A stretch of DNA of 64,000 nt from the NCBI GenBank assembly GCA_946803715.1, contig CAMPET010000022.1, positions 3,162-67,161 on the forward strand, written 5' to 3'. This DNA comes from Beroe ovata. Taxonomy: Eukaryota > Ctenophora > Nuda > Beroida > Beroidae. Positions 1 through 13,732 of the stretch are shown piece after piece. The position numbers and the translations under genes were made by a program. Under the pieces are notes generated by a model that was not told the DNA's origin, made no database searches, and saw only the letters and a program-made list of their open reading frames with translations. Numbering within the stretch: the stretch's first letter is position 1; each line of letters begins with the position of its first letter.

Positions 1-34
<34 letters not shown>

Positions 35-84
35 TGACACAAACATACAATGTGGGATCAATGTATTGTGTGTTATATACTCAC

Positions 85-584
85 TTTTAGCATTGTCATC
101 TTGTTTCTTCACGTAGAATCTATACCCGATGAAAGCTAGGACCACCACCACAATGACAGCAAGAATCACTCCCAGGGCAATGCCAATAGAGGAACTGGTC
201 TTGGTCGCAGCCTCTGTAACACGTGTTGATCAACAACACTAGGAGTGACATTTCTTACCGGAAAAAGTGTAGCCAAAATACAGCGAGAGAACAATTTTTC
301 AGCTATTTTGCACTTATACTCGGCAATGTGCATTAACAACGCATATAAAATATAATAACCTAAGCCACCGTTCGCAACATTTCACAGCTATAGTAGGATC
401 AGACATTACCTCCGCACCCTTCACACGGGACCGTTTCCGTACCGAGACCCTCACACTCTTTACCGCCCGGTATTGGGGCCGGGTCGTTGCATTGTCTGGT
501 TCGTGTTTTCTCACAGTCCGCACAGGGTGTCCATGTGGTCCACTGCCCCCAGTTACCGTTACCGTTATCTGGAAGGGTAGTGAT

Positions 585-622
<38 letters not shown>

Positions 623-3600
623 TAGTGTGAATATTGTGAGGAGGACGGTCCTGTGTCATCAATTATAATCGTAGTGTAGCGTGTATTGTAGTGGACCGAA
701 CATGCATTGAATTGGAGCATTCACGGTTGATTATTGCTATGGATTATGGTATTAGGTATCTGATTGTTTCAGGGAATTACTGACATACATTGGAAAAAAT
801 ATCGCATTGTAATTCAAGAGATGATAGTAAGAATTGCTGAGGTTTCTACTGACAACGTGAATTATTCTCAAATGTCCGGATTACGGAGATTGATTATAGT
901 GGTGCAAGATGGGTGACCACTGACCATCATTGTCTCCACTTCTTACAAAATATATGCCAATGCATCAGCTATGAATCCGATTGATCATCTTTTTTAATAA
1001 GAAGTAATTGTCACAGAATTAGATTGCCTAGTCACACATCAGAGTATATAATCCAATTGATATGATGCTATCATAATATGATGCTATCTATAGTGAAAAC
1101 CAGCAAACATCAAAACATATACAGAGAAGCTGACATGAAAAGCAGACATAACAATTGCAATGAAACCCTTAGTTCAATTGCTCATATATACCTAGCGTAC
1201 TGATTAGGCACACCAAGTATGTTTGAGTGCTGACCGATTCACAGAAATTTGATTTGATGGGTGATCGATAATTTACCGATTGACAAATTGTAATCAGATT
1301 TCTTCGATTTTGTGAATATTCTTCATCGCCATGCTATATCCAACATAACCGTGATAATATGAGGCGGTAGTATGATATTTCGACTCGCACACACGGAACA
1401 TAGGTCTATGATTTGTTAACCAGCACACAATATATACTTCCTTGCTGAAAACACCGTGTTATACCACGCTACTCACCGTTAGCTGGGAATATTGTAAATT
1501 GTAACAGTGCTTCACAAAATTTGTCAAATACGACGAATTGGAGCAAGGAATGATCAAAATTGAGGGATTTTGAAGAATTTATGCTGAAAATTGTACGATA
1601 TTGTACAGTATACTCACGAAGGCATCCATCAAGGGATGGGTTCAGTTCTCCATCATCATTGCAGAGGTGATTGTTTGTTTGTTTCCCGTTCGCCTCGTAC
1701 ATGGGTTTACACACAATCTCCACCTCCTGATTCCGGAGGAAGGGCGTGGTGGTGTCGATCTTTGTTGCTATGTAGACAGATGCCAGCCATTGCGGCGTGT
1801 ATGTTGATGTAGAGCACGCCGCTGTGGAGATTATATATTTATTTTGTTTATTTTGGCACACCCTGTAGAGTTGTACAATACTCCTTCCACAGGGCACGTG
1901 TTAACAAGTGGGGAAAACCCCCGACCCCCCTTCTAAAATATTGCGGTCCGGCATACCACGGTCTGGTTCAAGTACTATAGGTACCAATACTATGATACAA
2001 AATAAGGTAATATATGGTCTTGTTACTAGGGCCACATAACAAGGGGAATACATTGTGTATAATAACTCACGGTAACAAGTAACTAGTCCGGTAATGGCTT
2101 GTATTGTGGGGAGGGCAGTATTACAAGTGAAAGTGGTCGCATCCCCGAATGCCACCCCGTAATTCGTGTCACACGTTGCTGTCACCACGGTATCCACTGC
2201 CACTTTGGAGCCCGCGGGCGGGTTGTTACTCCCATGGGTGAGGTCCGGGACAATACACAGCGTACCCTCGCTTACACAGCTCGTTGCTAGTGTTTGTGTC
2301 GTGATTGAACCACCAGCGCAATCCAGACAGCCGGTTGTCGTATCGCTCACACCGTTGTACGTGTTTGCCCCAGTGCACCCCGAGCATACCCCGCTGCTCA
2401 CACCATACCCGAGCGGGCAGGAGGAGACGCAGCTGCCGTCTAGCAGAACTTCGGCCGTGGAACAAGTGGTTGTGGTTTGCGTGGTAACGCCAGTAGATGA
2501 ACCGCTCAGTGTAGCCCGCTTCTTGCCGACATTGACAGAGAAAGTGAATTCGGAGGCTGCACCTTTAACCCTGTCAGCATCATTCTCAACCACAGTCTTA
2601 TCTGCCATATCCTCTGTCTGAGTGAGCACTATCGTGACACTCAGCGTCCCAGAGGTTGAGGTATAGTCGAAATTCGTCACTTCGTATGTGCACTTCAGTT
2701 GGACCGTGCAGGTTATGAGGTTTTCATCCTCCAGGCCGGTTTTGAGAGCCGCTTTGACAACATCTGCATTTCCCGACGTGATTCCATCCATGGATATGTC
2801 CATGTTGATAGTCACTGATCTGCTCTTAGCTGCTATTACCTCTGTAACGATAAGAGAAGGTTACATATCATATCGACTGAAGTGGGCATTTATAATCACT
2901 CCCAAATATCGATATCCCCCATCCTGATTGCTGTCATACCTTCGCATGTGGGTGCTGTGCCGTACGGGTTGTCTTTAGACACCAAAGACCACACCCCATT
3001 ACTACAAGTATACGTCTGAAATAATAATATCATGCAAATATTAATCAACAAGACGTGTCACTGTAAGACTCAGTGTCACTTGGACAGCTCAATGAATGCG
3101 AAACCGAAACAGTGCTCTGCAGCCTAGCAACCCAATAATGCTGCCATGGTCACATGACTCCTACTCATACTATGACCCTGACTGAGTGGGTCAGCTCGCG
3201 CGTCACTGCACGTGTCACTCACATCGTCATCCGATCTGCTGTTGAAGAGTGCGTATCCGGAGTTACAGGAATACTTCACTTTTGTCAGACTGAGATACAC
3301 CACTTTCCCGTTAGCAGGATCTGTCAGTGTGGTGCAGGTTGCCGATGAGGAGAGCTCGCACGACGGAACGGACGTGGTGTCGAGATTACCGTTATTACCA
3401 CACGAGATTCCGTTTCCACCGACACGGGTGTAGTCAGCATTGCATGTCAGTGTGGAGATTGCACCGTATGCAATAGTACCAGTGGAGGGGTTCCATGAAC
3501 CGTTATCTACGCTGGGCAAGTTCCCGTTCAGTGTACACAGCTCTGAAATATATATGCGTATCTGAGTTTACTATGACACGATTAAGTCATAGCTCAGCTA

Positions 3601-6600
3601 AAAACAGGCTCCTCAGCCTTCATTATATGACAAGTATTTAAGTTGAATAATTAGGTACAGACCTGTAACTGCTAGAGTTAGAGTTTTTGTGACAGTCTTC
3701 TCTGCGATCGAATCTACTGAATCGTAAACAACGGTAGCTGTGTACGTGCCGGACACTTTTTTATCGGTTTCGATCGTGTACTGATATGTCGTCTGTGGTA
3801 TATTTGCTATTCAGTTAAAATGGGGTTTTGTTATATTATTTGCTGATCAGCACACATTATGTAATTGCTCGTGAATCCGCAAATGGTCACAGCTAGCTAA
3901 TGGTACAGGATGGATTCGGAAACTCACAACGGCCCCTCCGGTGGTCGGTGACGTGAGTGTGATAGGAATATCGGTACCGGAATCGGCTGCTTTGGCGAAG
4001 GTCATTGTTGTCGACTTGATACCAGGTCCCGTGTAAACCTAAGAAAGATGGAAATTTGACAGTAACTTTAGGATGTAGAAAGGGGAGGCTTTCATCATCA
4101 AGCATTCAAACCCACCTCCAATGTCACAGTGCCGTCTTCGTTTGATTCGAATGCCGAGCCGTCGTATGACGCCGTCAAGGATTTAATTCCTGTTCAGGGA
4201 AACTTATCAAGGAAAGGCCAAGGATGTGTCTAGATCACACCTACTTCATAATCACAAGAAACAGCGCTGAATTAGTAGCTTAGCTATCATAATCGTAAAT
4301 CACAGATTGACCAGTAAGGCAGGTTTTTCTGACCTGTAAGGTAGATATTAGCAGCAGCAGAGGTGACCACGTTGCCTGATTGAGCAGTAAGCTGGCACGT
4401 GTATGAGGTCGAGACAGAGTCATCAGAAGACTGGGTGAACTCGTAGTTTAGCGTCACGATGTTACTGCCATCTGTCATAGATGATTATCAGTCATCACAA
4501 ATCGAGGTGAACAATCATATCAATGCAATAGTTGTGGTTACAATCACCATTGACAACAATTGAATTTCAATTTCTGGATTGATTCAAAAGCTCAGTTTTA
4601 TCAGACTATAAACAAATACCTTTGGAAGGGTCTGTTGTCGTATCGACAACAGTGTTTGTGCCCTGTATCCATTCTCCTTTTGTCACCGTCACAGAAGTGG
4701 CACCGGTAACACAATTCAATGTGATAGTATCTCCCATTTCAACGTACGAACTTGCTGGGTCCGTAGCAATATCTGATGGGGTCATGACTCACAATGTGGT
4801 CGTTGTATAGGCTCTTTACACGTTTTATTATATGGGGCTTGTTATTGATCATCATAAAGTAATCCAGTGTGTGCATTTATAAATATCTTGCAATTATCCC
4901 CTTTTCACCGAACATGGAAAATAATTGTAACCGATGAAATATGTCAAAGATGAATATCTAGAATACTTGCAGCACAAACGCGGGTCACGTTGGGTCACTC
5001 ACCCAATGCTGAAAAAGCAAATCAGTCAGGAAGACATATGAAAATAAATCCCGCATGATAACGCCATCTTAAAATTCACCGACATATTCATTAATCCAAA
5101 CGCAAAATAACCTATGCAGGAGTCGGAATCTGTCGAGCACGTCTCGGTCCCTGATGCGCCACCCTCCGCATCATCGGCGCATGTAACACCGTTCCCTTCC
5201 GGTGCGGGGTTAGTGCACGTTCTTGTCCAGTCACGTGTGCACTCGGTAGAGCATGACCCAAGTGTCTTGGCGCTCCATCCACCGTTAACTGTGGGGGAAA
5301 TTGGGTGATGTTGATGGAAATGGATTCACTAGAGAACGTGCAACGAGTCGTTCAAATCAAACAGATTTTCGTTTCACAATTGTTCTACTCACGATCGGTA
5401 CAATCTGGACCAAAGTAGTTATTTTTACAGTCGCAATAGTAGTACCATCGCTTTCCCTCTTCGCAGTTCTCTGGAACGTTGTTGTTGGTGGCACAGTCAG
5501 CGAAAGTTGTGATAGAAACACAAGTTGCCGCATTCGTATTTGCGTTGCAATCATTGTCACTTGCCGTGAGGCAATAATCCTTGTATCCGCATGTTTCATC
5601 AGCCACGAAGGGGATTTGACAATCGCACTTAGCTGCAACGGATAGTTTGTTACTTTGTCCAAGTGTGAAAATTACGTACGATAATTGCATTTGTTAATAG
5701 ACTCTCGGCGCAAAAGAACGCGCACTTACGCGCGCAATTCTTGTTATTGAACGAAATTAAAGAGATAAGATCTCGTCTTGATACTCATACTGCATTTGCC
5801 GCTCACCGTGGTAGGTATCAAGATTTATGATACACTGTTGACCGTTCTGACAGTCCGTATTGCCATCACAAGGATCGCTCGGCAGATGATCAGTCTTGCA
5901 TTCTCCTGTCAGGACATCAATTGCTGAGGAAGCTGCCGTCAGGAGGACAGCGACATTGTTCAGAGACACCGAGGAGACACATCCTTGGAACTTGGAGTCC
6001 CGCAGGGTGACAGACGAGCCTTGAGCTGGTTCTGATCCACCGACACTTAGCTGGGATGTATTTGGTGAGTTCAAACTGTCTGGACTACTCGGGCATTAAC
6101 ATATAGCCACGTGCAAAGCGGACACTTAGTTATTTGTACTCCAATATCCGCCAGACCGCTCTAAACTCACCGCGGCTGATGAACCGTCCAAGAAATCTCC
6201 GCTCGGCAAAGTACACGCTGCTGTCACGCCATTCGCCTCGGCATTCGTACCGTCAAAAGTAACCCTCACGCTTGATCCGACCGTTTCGAACTCCGTATCG
6301 CCAAGTTTGTATTTATTTTCTGGGAATGAACAGGTCAATAACCCGGTTAAATTAAATAATAATAAATTTAATGCTTTGTAGTTTCTTAATCGACAGGACA
6401 GAGACACATAACTCGTTTCAGAGAGTGGAGGTGAATGTACCTGCAGTAACGGAAATGGTAATGTCACACCCAGATCCTAGCACGAGTTGTAGCACTTGGC
6501 CTATTTCAGTATCACTATTCTTAGTCAAGCCTGGGGACGCGATGGTTTAATATATGATGATGCAAACACAACGATGATGCAAACACAATGTAGTGGAGAA

Positions 6601-9600
6601 TCTTGAAAGGGACAAAAACAGCCTCCGTGGTGTGGTGAAATTAATTACAAGATGCTAAGGAGAAACAATAAATTTGTTAATTTGGGTAATTAGGAGCTGC
6701 ATAATGTTCATTTGTTTCAGCTTACTCAGGGTAAGTGTCAGTTTTGGTGCGCTTGTGTAGAGTGGAATGTTGGGTAAAGTTGGGGTGTATGTACTCGTGT
6801 ACCCGTTGAATGAGACACTTTTCTGGATATTGCAATCGAATCCTGTGATTATTTAGTAGTAAGATGCAGCTAAGATCATTCTAGATACATCATTGAGAAC
6901 GGTCCCACCATGAACTTACCCAGGACGTCATCAGAAGGACAGGCACATGAGATTCTGTCTGTGTCAGAGCATGTTCCACTGTTCGCACACGTGTAGGATG
7001 CACAGGTCATTGCACCAGTCACCGCTGAGATGAGAACAGCAAATCACGATTATGCCCAGAAAGCTGCGTTCGGGACAAATATGAGATGATATGAACAATG
7101 AACACTAGTGAACACAGGAATTCGCGGGATTCATACCTCCATGTGTGGATAGATCAGTCCAGGATACGATCTCATCATTGACCGTTACACCGTTAAAGCT
7201 ACCGATATATGTCTTGTATTGAGCGGCCGAATTGAGCTTGGCACCAACTACACCACAGTCCGATGTTGAGTCCCAGGCACAGTCACCCAAACCTCCGCCA
7301 AACATAAACGCGTCGATGGTCGTTATCTCATACGAGGATACAAATTGATTGCTACCCGCAACGTCAACTGCCAATTTGGTGTTTGCATCCTTGTAAATTT
7401 TGACAGCCGTCTCGGTGTTGCCAGTGAAATCGACATTCTCGATAAGCGTCTTTGTGATTGTACCGTCTGCTTTTGTATCAATAACTTCGATGCTACCGTC
7501 ACCTCGCATGACGAGCACAATTTTGTGTGTCGCATCTGATTGCTCAACATCTGTCACCTGAGCGGTTTTGCAATTGCTGATAAGTTTGATAACTATTCAC
7601 TTGTTGGCTGGCGCGCGCGTGCACAGCATGGACAAATGTGTAGCGCGCGGCTCAAATTAACAAACACTGTTGTGAGCTTTTTACACTATTGTAACAGCGC
7701 GTCTTCCAGATAATATCAATTTCAAAGAGAAAGGATAGTTGAATCACAGAGCTGTCATGAGGGATGGAGGATATGGTGTGTGAAGGAGGAATCTTTTGGA
7801 AACTTTGATGATAGATAGGACCATTTCTATTCCATATCAGAGAATCAAAAACAGTTCCTACCTTTAGAAGTACAAGATACATATCAAGGGCACCTATCGC
7901 TGGAACGTAGGTTATCTGTGCACTAGTTACAGCAACGCCACCACTCGTGTACACGAACCCATCTTTTGTGGTCCTGATTTTGTAACAAAGGATTATTCAA
8001 GCTATCTCTCTAACAACCTTGTTCGTCCCGTGTCTAGTTGCAGTTCTATCCTATTGTTTATATATTTATGGTTTACACTTGGGAGTCCTTGGGGTTAACT
8101 ATAGTAGGTGTTGGCCTCTGGGGACCCGACGATAAGGTTTCAGATTCTACTGCGACCAGAAACCGGTGACCACAAAAGTAGAAGAAACCCTTGTTCGTCA
8201 GATCAAATCAGTACTCACGGTATGTAGAAAGCTGTTACTTCATCACACGTGTCTCCGCCGTGTCCTTGTGCACATGCACACGTGAACTCCTTGGGGTTTG
8301 TTGTACTCATTGAGCACGTTCCGGAGTGTAAGCAGGGGTTGGTTGCACATAGGTCCCTGTGAATTGTGTTGCTTGATACGGGGTGAAATTTCCTCTATCT
8401 TGTATAATTATAGCAGTTGCTAATCAATATCAGCTGTCTCAATTATACAGTCACATAGTGAATATAACCACGTTAATACGTTATATCGACCCCATCAGCT
8501 CAATACAAACTGATACAAATTACATGATAACTTCTGGCGAAAGGGATACGTGCGATAATTCCCGAACGCAGTGAGGGCGAGCACGTATCACGAGTTTCGC
8601 CGGAAGGAATAACGGCTATAACATTCCACTCACTCGTATGTGTCGCACTGATCGCCGGTTGCACCCTCCAGACAATTGCAGGCTAAATCATTTGTTTTCG
8701 TGTCTACATAACATGTTCCATAGTTTCCACAAAGACTATCATCAGATGGACACGCCAGTAGTTCACACTCAGTCTGGCTGCCCTGCGAATAGCGGAGAAC
8801 TTTAAAACAGCATGATACAAGATCTCAATAATTGATTGCATTCAAGAGAATAGATTTGTTAGCGGAGTGACTGGAGGTTATTAGAGGTAATTGGAGTAAT
8901 TAGAGATAATTGGTTGAGAAAAAGGGGGGTATTCTTTCCCCTGCTCACGGTTTTTAGTTTGTAGCCAGAGTCACACACGCAAGCATTGCTTACACAATTG
9001 CCGTTCGTACATTGACTCGAGTCGGTACACGCTGCAGTTACAACATATTACAATCAGGTAAGAATCTCAAACTTGTCGATTGCTATAATGCACGTACAAA
9101 TAAGAGCACGTACCGACACATGTACCAGGGGTAGGCTGGAATGATGCGGATGACTCGCAAGTTACCAACACGGAACCATCTCCATTCTGGAATACCAAGC
9201 CGGGATTACACGTGACTGTCACCACGTCGGATACGGAGTAAGTGGCTTGGACCGGGTTTAGCGTGTAATCACCAGATAAGGAGCACGTGATTTCGACACA
9301 TACACGCGGGTTTGCGGGATCTGGTGCTTTTCCCGTAGTGCAGGACGGACATATTCCATAAGTAGTGCAAACTCTTTGTTCACATGGCACAGCCGTGTTA
9401 CAATCTGAACAGTGGGGAGCTGATATTATAGCAGTTATGATAATGTCGCAGCAGCTGTACCAATCAGTTTCAGGGTATAGTTTGCCACTGCTACAATAAG
9501 TACTACAACTTTATGTAACACACTGTCCCATACCTCTACATATGAAATCATCCACCGCAGCACCACCCTCTTCGTAAGTCCATGTGCCGTCTGAGCCACA

Positions 9601-9782
9601 TATCAACACAGAACTGCCCTCCGTAACCGCTCCGGGCATAATCCCGCCGCTTGGGCAGGTGAACGTGACCTTAGTGTCGGCTGCCCAACCTTCCGTGCCC
9701 CCAGTATCCGTCGTGGCTGCAGGGTCTGTCGTACCGAAAAACCCAGTCAGCTCGTTCTTGGGACAGACATTTGTACCGGTTG
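85..9782 (-). CDS. Large type I membrane protein with Sushi, EGF, LamG, TSP1 and Ig-like modules (partial)
   Basis: About 26 exons, about 1630 codons visible. N to C: Sushi (9534-9782); Cys-rich plus Sushi (9114-9404); EGFs (8949-9031, 8634-8782, 8219-8356); LamG 1 (7862-7973, 7137-7557); EGF (6920-7024); LamG 2 (6726-6842, 6441-6530, 6171-6319, 5807-6050, which ends in an EGF); two EGFs (5393-5632); TSP1 (5112-5288); microexon (5003-5008); Ig-like strands (4620-4772, 4334-4471, 4116-4189, 3928-4038, 3663-3792); Sushi pair (about 3154-3542, weak donor); 2940-3015; a long exon (2071-2841) with a SEA-like stretch, Cys-rich part and Sushi; Sushi (1618-1821); TSP1 with WGQWTTWTPC (410-568); membrane exon (85-213) with GIALGVILAVIVVVVLAFIG then basic YRFYVKKQ. 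Most junctions are phase 1, typical of shuffled extracellular modules. The last exon ends in a donor, so the tail continues left of the window. No signal-peptide exon was found. Probably an adhesion or recognition receptor (inference); the family was not recognised. Confidence 0.85.
590..618. repeat. (GT)n microsatellite
   Basis: About 14 GT units lie in the intron just upstream (in gene sense) of the last TSP1 exon of the receptor gene. Position 1-28 of the window is likewise a CA run. Confidence 0.9.
5003..5008 (-). other. Candidate 6-nt microexon of the multidomain receptor gene
   Basis: On the minus strand a strong pyrimidine-rich acceptor (gatttgctttttcag) is followed by CATTGG and at once by a consensus donor (gtgagt). 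The flanking exons (5112-5288 and 4620-4772) join in phase 1 with or without these six bases. Inclusion therefore adds two residues at the TSP1/Ig boundary without a frameshift. RNA evidence is not available here. Confidence 0.5.
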
Positions 9783-9918
9783 CTGCTGCGGGAAAGGGAT
9801 GTGACAGGGAATGCGGAATGAAGGAGGTTTGAGGGAGATTGTGGGGAGAGGGAGGGAGGGGAGAAGGGGGAGAGGGAGGGGAAAGTGGAAACGGGGTGTT
9901 GGCCACTTGAGTTCTCAC

Positions 9919-10087
9919 GAGTTTTCTCTGCCCATTTTTGTTGCAGCTACGTGTTTCAACGACTGTTAGAATAAGATATCGCAGACCGTCAAAGACGGAA
10001 GCGTGATCCGTTTCATGAACAATCCCAACTTCTCCCGAACTGGATTGGGCAATAGAGTAAGCTAAAGAGTATGTTATCGAGTAAGTT
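9919..10087 (-). other. Possible 5' exon of the receptor gene (unresolved)
   Basis: A minus-strand reading frame runs to a consensus donor (ctc|gtgaga) at 9919 and encodes a plausible mixed sequence including VFDGLRYLILTVVETRSC. Its phase (0) does not match the phase-1 acceptor of the next exon at 9782. Either another frame or a smaller exon is used, or this is not coding. It is listed because it is the only candidate upstream exon close to the first Sushi exon. Confidence 0.25.
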
Positions 10088-11490
10088 ACAGAGTGAGTTC
10101 CTCAATGAAATTGTTTAGGGGCAAGATCATTCGATTATCTACAGAAGTTGCGATGAATTCTGAACACTTGATCATTGGGTCAGCGTCAATGTGAGTTCCA
10201 TCTCGATCCTATATTAATACATTTCATCGTGAAACACCTCCACCACTCATCGAGTTCTCACACACACACACACACTCCGTTGAGAAACTGGCAGCCAGAT
10301 GGCGCCCCTCTTTACAAAAATATCGTATTACAAATGTCACGTGATTCGACCCACGTGATCGTTCACACGTGACCAGGGACCAATAGATGCGCTGCACAGA
10401 GATTACATTGCATCTCTGTGTTTGGGGAAAAAGCGGTACATATCACAGCGAAATAAGTTCGCTCCTTCTCCACTCCTTCTAATGTGAGATCAATGAATAT
10501 ATATATATATCTTTTTCAGGATGAAGTTATTCATTCCAAAGTTAATGAGATGCCACTTCATGAACACATCTGGTTAACTAAGTTACATTGCGATACAACT
10601 TGGAAGTGCATATTTACTATTTAGCCATAAATAAGATGACAAAACAACGCATGAAGCTTGATCTGGCAAATTGAAATCGATCGTATAGCTATATCGGTAC
10701 CTGCGTCATCCTGCCGTGTGCAATTTTTGAGTGATCCTGGTGTGTTACTTGGCCAAGACAAATCGTTAAATTTGCGACAGAAACATTGCATCATATAAAG
10801 CTCCATTCTATTTCAAAGTATAGATATACCTAGATTCATCCTGATTCGAGATAGCAGACCTTTCAAGAGGGAGAGAATCTAATGGAATTTTCAAATATGT
10901 TACAATGAAAGTACGTAGCATTGGGTACAAATTTCATGGTTTTCAATGCATGGGTGCAGATTTGATGGAACATAGTGCCTATTATTATACTGAAACACCT
11001 TCACTCAATGCGGTTCATAACACTCTTGACTCTACTTATATCCAAATAAGGGATAATCCGTTAGTTTCTGATCACAGTCTTCGGCGTCGAGCAAGTACCC
11101 AGGACACGCACCTTTCTGCCATTATTCTAGATTAAGAAAAATTTAATAAAAGATAAACGGTCTCTCCGAGTAAACCCCAACTACCTACCCCCTCTCTCTC
11201 TCTCACTCCCTTCACCCTGTCTCTCTGGACAACTTTTGACACGCGCAATTATACCATTTAAGGGCATAGTGTGATCATTACATGATATTTATCGGCACGG
11301 ACACACAGCAGCTATAGGGCGATGCCTTGTCATGGAGTTCATAATACAAGTTTATCCGGATAGAATTGAACTAAAGCTCGTGAGTTGGGTTTGTTCCCTC
11401 TGTTACACCATGAAAATGAACATTACAACTACAAACAACTGGGCTGCTCGGGGAGGGAGAGTCACAAACACACACACACACACACACACA
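10088..11490. other. Intergenic stretch without a supported gene
   Basis: Contains a short CA run (10259-10275), the CACGTG cluster, a small hairpin (10394-10420; arms CACAGAGAT and ATCTCTGTG), an (AT)n run near 10497 and a CA run entering the gap at 11491. Open frames here (for example 10905-11135 +) lack splice or family support. Confidence 0.6.
10338..10371. promoter_or_regulatory. Cluster of three CACGTG palindromes
   Basis: CACGTG occurs at 10338-10343, 10352-10357 and 10366-10371, spaced 14 bp start to start, about 550 bp upstream of the first recognised exon of the minus-strand receptor gene. CACGTG is the core of bHLH-type (E-box/CLEAR) sites. A promoter role is inferred from position and density only. 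Confidence 0.35.
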
Positions 11491-12294
11491 NNNNNNNNNN
11501 NNNNNNNNNNNNNNNNNNNNNNNNNNNNNNNNNNNNNNNNNNNNNNNNNNNNNNNNNNNNNNNNNNNNNNNNNNNNNNNNNNNNNNNNNNNNNNNNNNNN
11601 NNNNNNNNNNNNNNNNNNNNNNNNNNNNNNNNNNNNNNNNNNNNNNNNNNNNNNNNNNNNNNNNNNNNNNNNNNNNNNNNNNNNNNNNNNNNNNNNNNNN
11701 NNNNNNNNNNNNNNNNNNNNNNNNNNNNNNNNNNNNNNNNNNNNNNNNNNNNNNNNNNNNNNNNNNNNNNNNNNNNNNNNNNNNNNNNNNNNNNNNNNNN
11801 NNNNNNNNNNNNNNNNNNNNNNNNNNNNNNNNNNNNNNNNNNNNNNNNNNNNNNNNNNNNNNNNNNNNNNNNNNNNNNNNNNNNNNNNNNNNNNNNNNNN
11901 NNNNNNNNNNNNNNNNNNNNNNNNNNNNNNNNNNNNNNNNNNNNNNNNNNNNNNNNNNNNNNNNNNNNNNNNNNNNNNNNNNNNNNNNNNNNNNNNNNNN
12001 NNNNNNNNNNNNNNNNNNNNNNNNNNNNNNNNNNNNNNNNNNNNNNNNNNNNNNNNNNNNNNNNNNNNNNNNNNNNNNNNNNNNNNNNNNNNNNNNNNNN
12101 NNNNNNNNNNNNNNNNNNNNNNNNNNNNNNNNNNNNNNNNNNNNNNNNNNNNNNNNNNNNNNNNNNNNNNNNNNNNNNNNNNNNNNNNNNNNNNNNNNNN
12201 NNNNNNNNNNNNNNNNNNNNNNNNNNNNNNNNNNNNNNNNNNNNNNNNNNNNNNNNNNNNNNNNNNNNNNNNNNNNNNNNNNNNNNNNNNNNNN
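11491..12294. other. Assembly gap (804 N)
   Basis: A run of N flanked on the left by (CA)n and on the right by a 17-bp minisatellite. The gap probably reflects collapsed tandem repeats. Long open frames through it are artefacts. Confidence 0.98.
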
Positions 12295-12415
12295 ACAGGT
12301 ACTGTATGTTCACAGGTACTGTATATTCACAGGTACTGTATATTCACAGATACTGTATGTTTACAGGTACTGCATGTTCACAGGTACTGTATGTTCACAG
12401 GTACTGTATGTTGAG
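12295..12415. repeat. 17-bp minisatellite (ACAGGTACTGTATGTTC), about 7 copies
   Basis: Seven tandem units with scattered substitutions directly abut the N gap, so the true array is probably longer. Confidence 0.95.
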
Positions 12416-13017
12416 CAGTCATTCACACACATTCGTGTGATGGTATTGGCTGTTACTTGAGTCAAATTATAAATTCGAGAAATATCATTTTTAGTGTTTG
12501 ATTATCAAAGAGATTCAAATTCTGAGTCAATAATCATTACAGGTATGAATATACCTACAATAACATCGACTTATCATTGTCAACAAACTATTGACAACTC
12601 TGCTCCTAATACGCAGTATTATCTACTGATTATAATACTGGGATGGGACTGAAGAGCAGGAGAGGTAGGTACAGTGTACACACAGTCACACTCGGGTGAG
12701 CCACATCCCACTTGGGCGTGACCGGGTATCAGTAACCGGATTGGGTGAGCTATGTGCAGTGTTCCCTGTGACTGATGAACTCTTAACAATCCACCATTCT
12801 TCAAGTTTGATCTATCCCACGACAAATCGGATCGTAAATTACCATAACTGAGCAAGGGTCAACATTTTCCATTTCATCAATACAGTTCCTACATTCCTCT
12901 TCATCGACACGCGGCGCAGAACCATTATAAATCACATACCAACTAGACATTAGTCCGTCAAGCACCTGTTTTCAGTTTCGAAGAATATTTAATTCTCACT
13001 ATCATGATGGTGCCACA

Positions 13018-13180
13018 GTGGTACACACACACCTAGTGCCTGCACACAGACAAACACGGACATCCACAGACACCTACACACAAACACAGACACACAACTA
13101 CACACAGACACGTTCACACAGACACGTACACACACAGACACGTACACACACACACAGACACGTGCACACACAGACACACA
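13018..13180. repeat. CA-rich imperfect minisatellite (CACAGACACGTACA type)
   Basis: Repeated ACACACAGACACGTACAC-like units of irregular length. No coding signal. Confidence 0.9.
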
Positions 13181-13732
13181 AATGCAGAATAATGACCTTG
13201 GTTGGTGTGTGATTCAACAACTTGAAAGACACGCCAAGTGGCTGATTGAGGAGTGTTAGGATCAGTGAAATTTTATTATCTTATTATTCTGAAATTGTGG
13301 ATATTTGCCATTATATTCTGTTATACCTACTGCTGGAATAATTGAAATGTCATGGAGTATTCCTGTTCACATAAAACATGGAGTAGTTGATTAACTTGCA
13401 GTCAATTAGTTAACAACTACTTATTTTCCAAATCTTAAATTCACCCACCCACAAGACAGGGAGAGGTACAATGATTAAAACACACTGGATCACTCCTCGG
13501 CCAAAACACGATCACAAATTCCTGTATTTTACGGTCCTTGCTGGGTACTTTTTGAAGAAATGGTATCATACTGCAACGCCTTCCAAAGTCATAGGTCTCA
13601 TTCTAGGCTCTTGTTCGAGGGTAAGTAGGTGTGACACGGACCACTGATTGAGTGTAAATTAAGATGTAACTACACATGTACTCATTATAACTGTTGTGTG
13701 TGTGTCACCCACACACGCACACCACGCACATA

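Noticed and set aside
2166-2621. 151-codon plus-strand frame inside the receptor gene
   Set aside because: Antisense shadow of the long exon 2071-2841, whose domains and splice phases are clear on the minus strand.
10905-11135. 76-codon plus-strand frame
   Set aside because: No splice context, signal or similarity; length is within chance expectation for this composition.
11332-12440. Long open frames of more than 280 codons across the N run on both strands
   Set aside because: They exist only because N is read as an open codon; the flanks are microsatellite and minisatellite.
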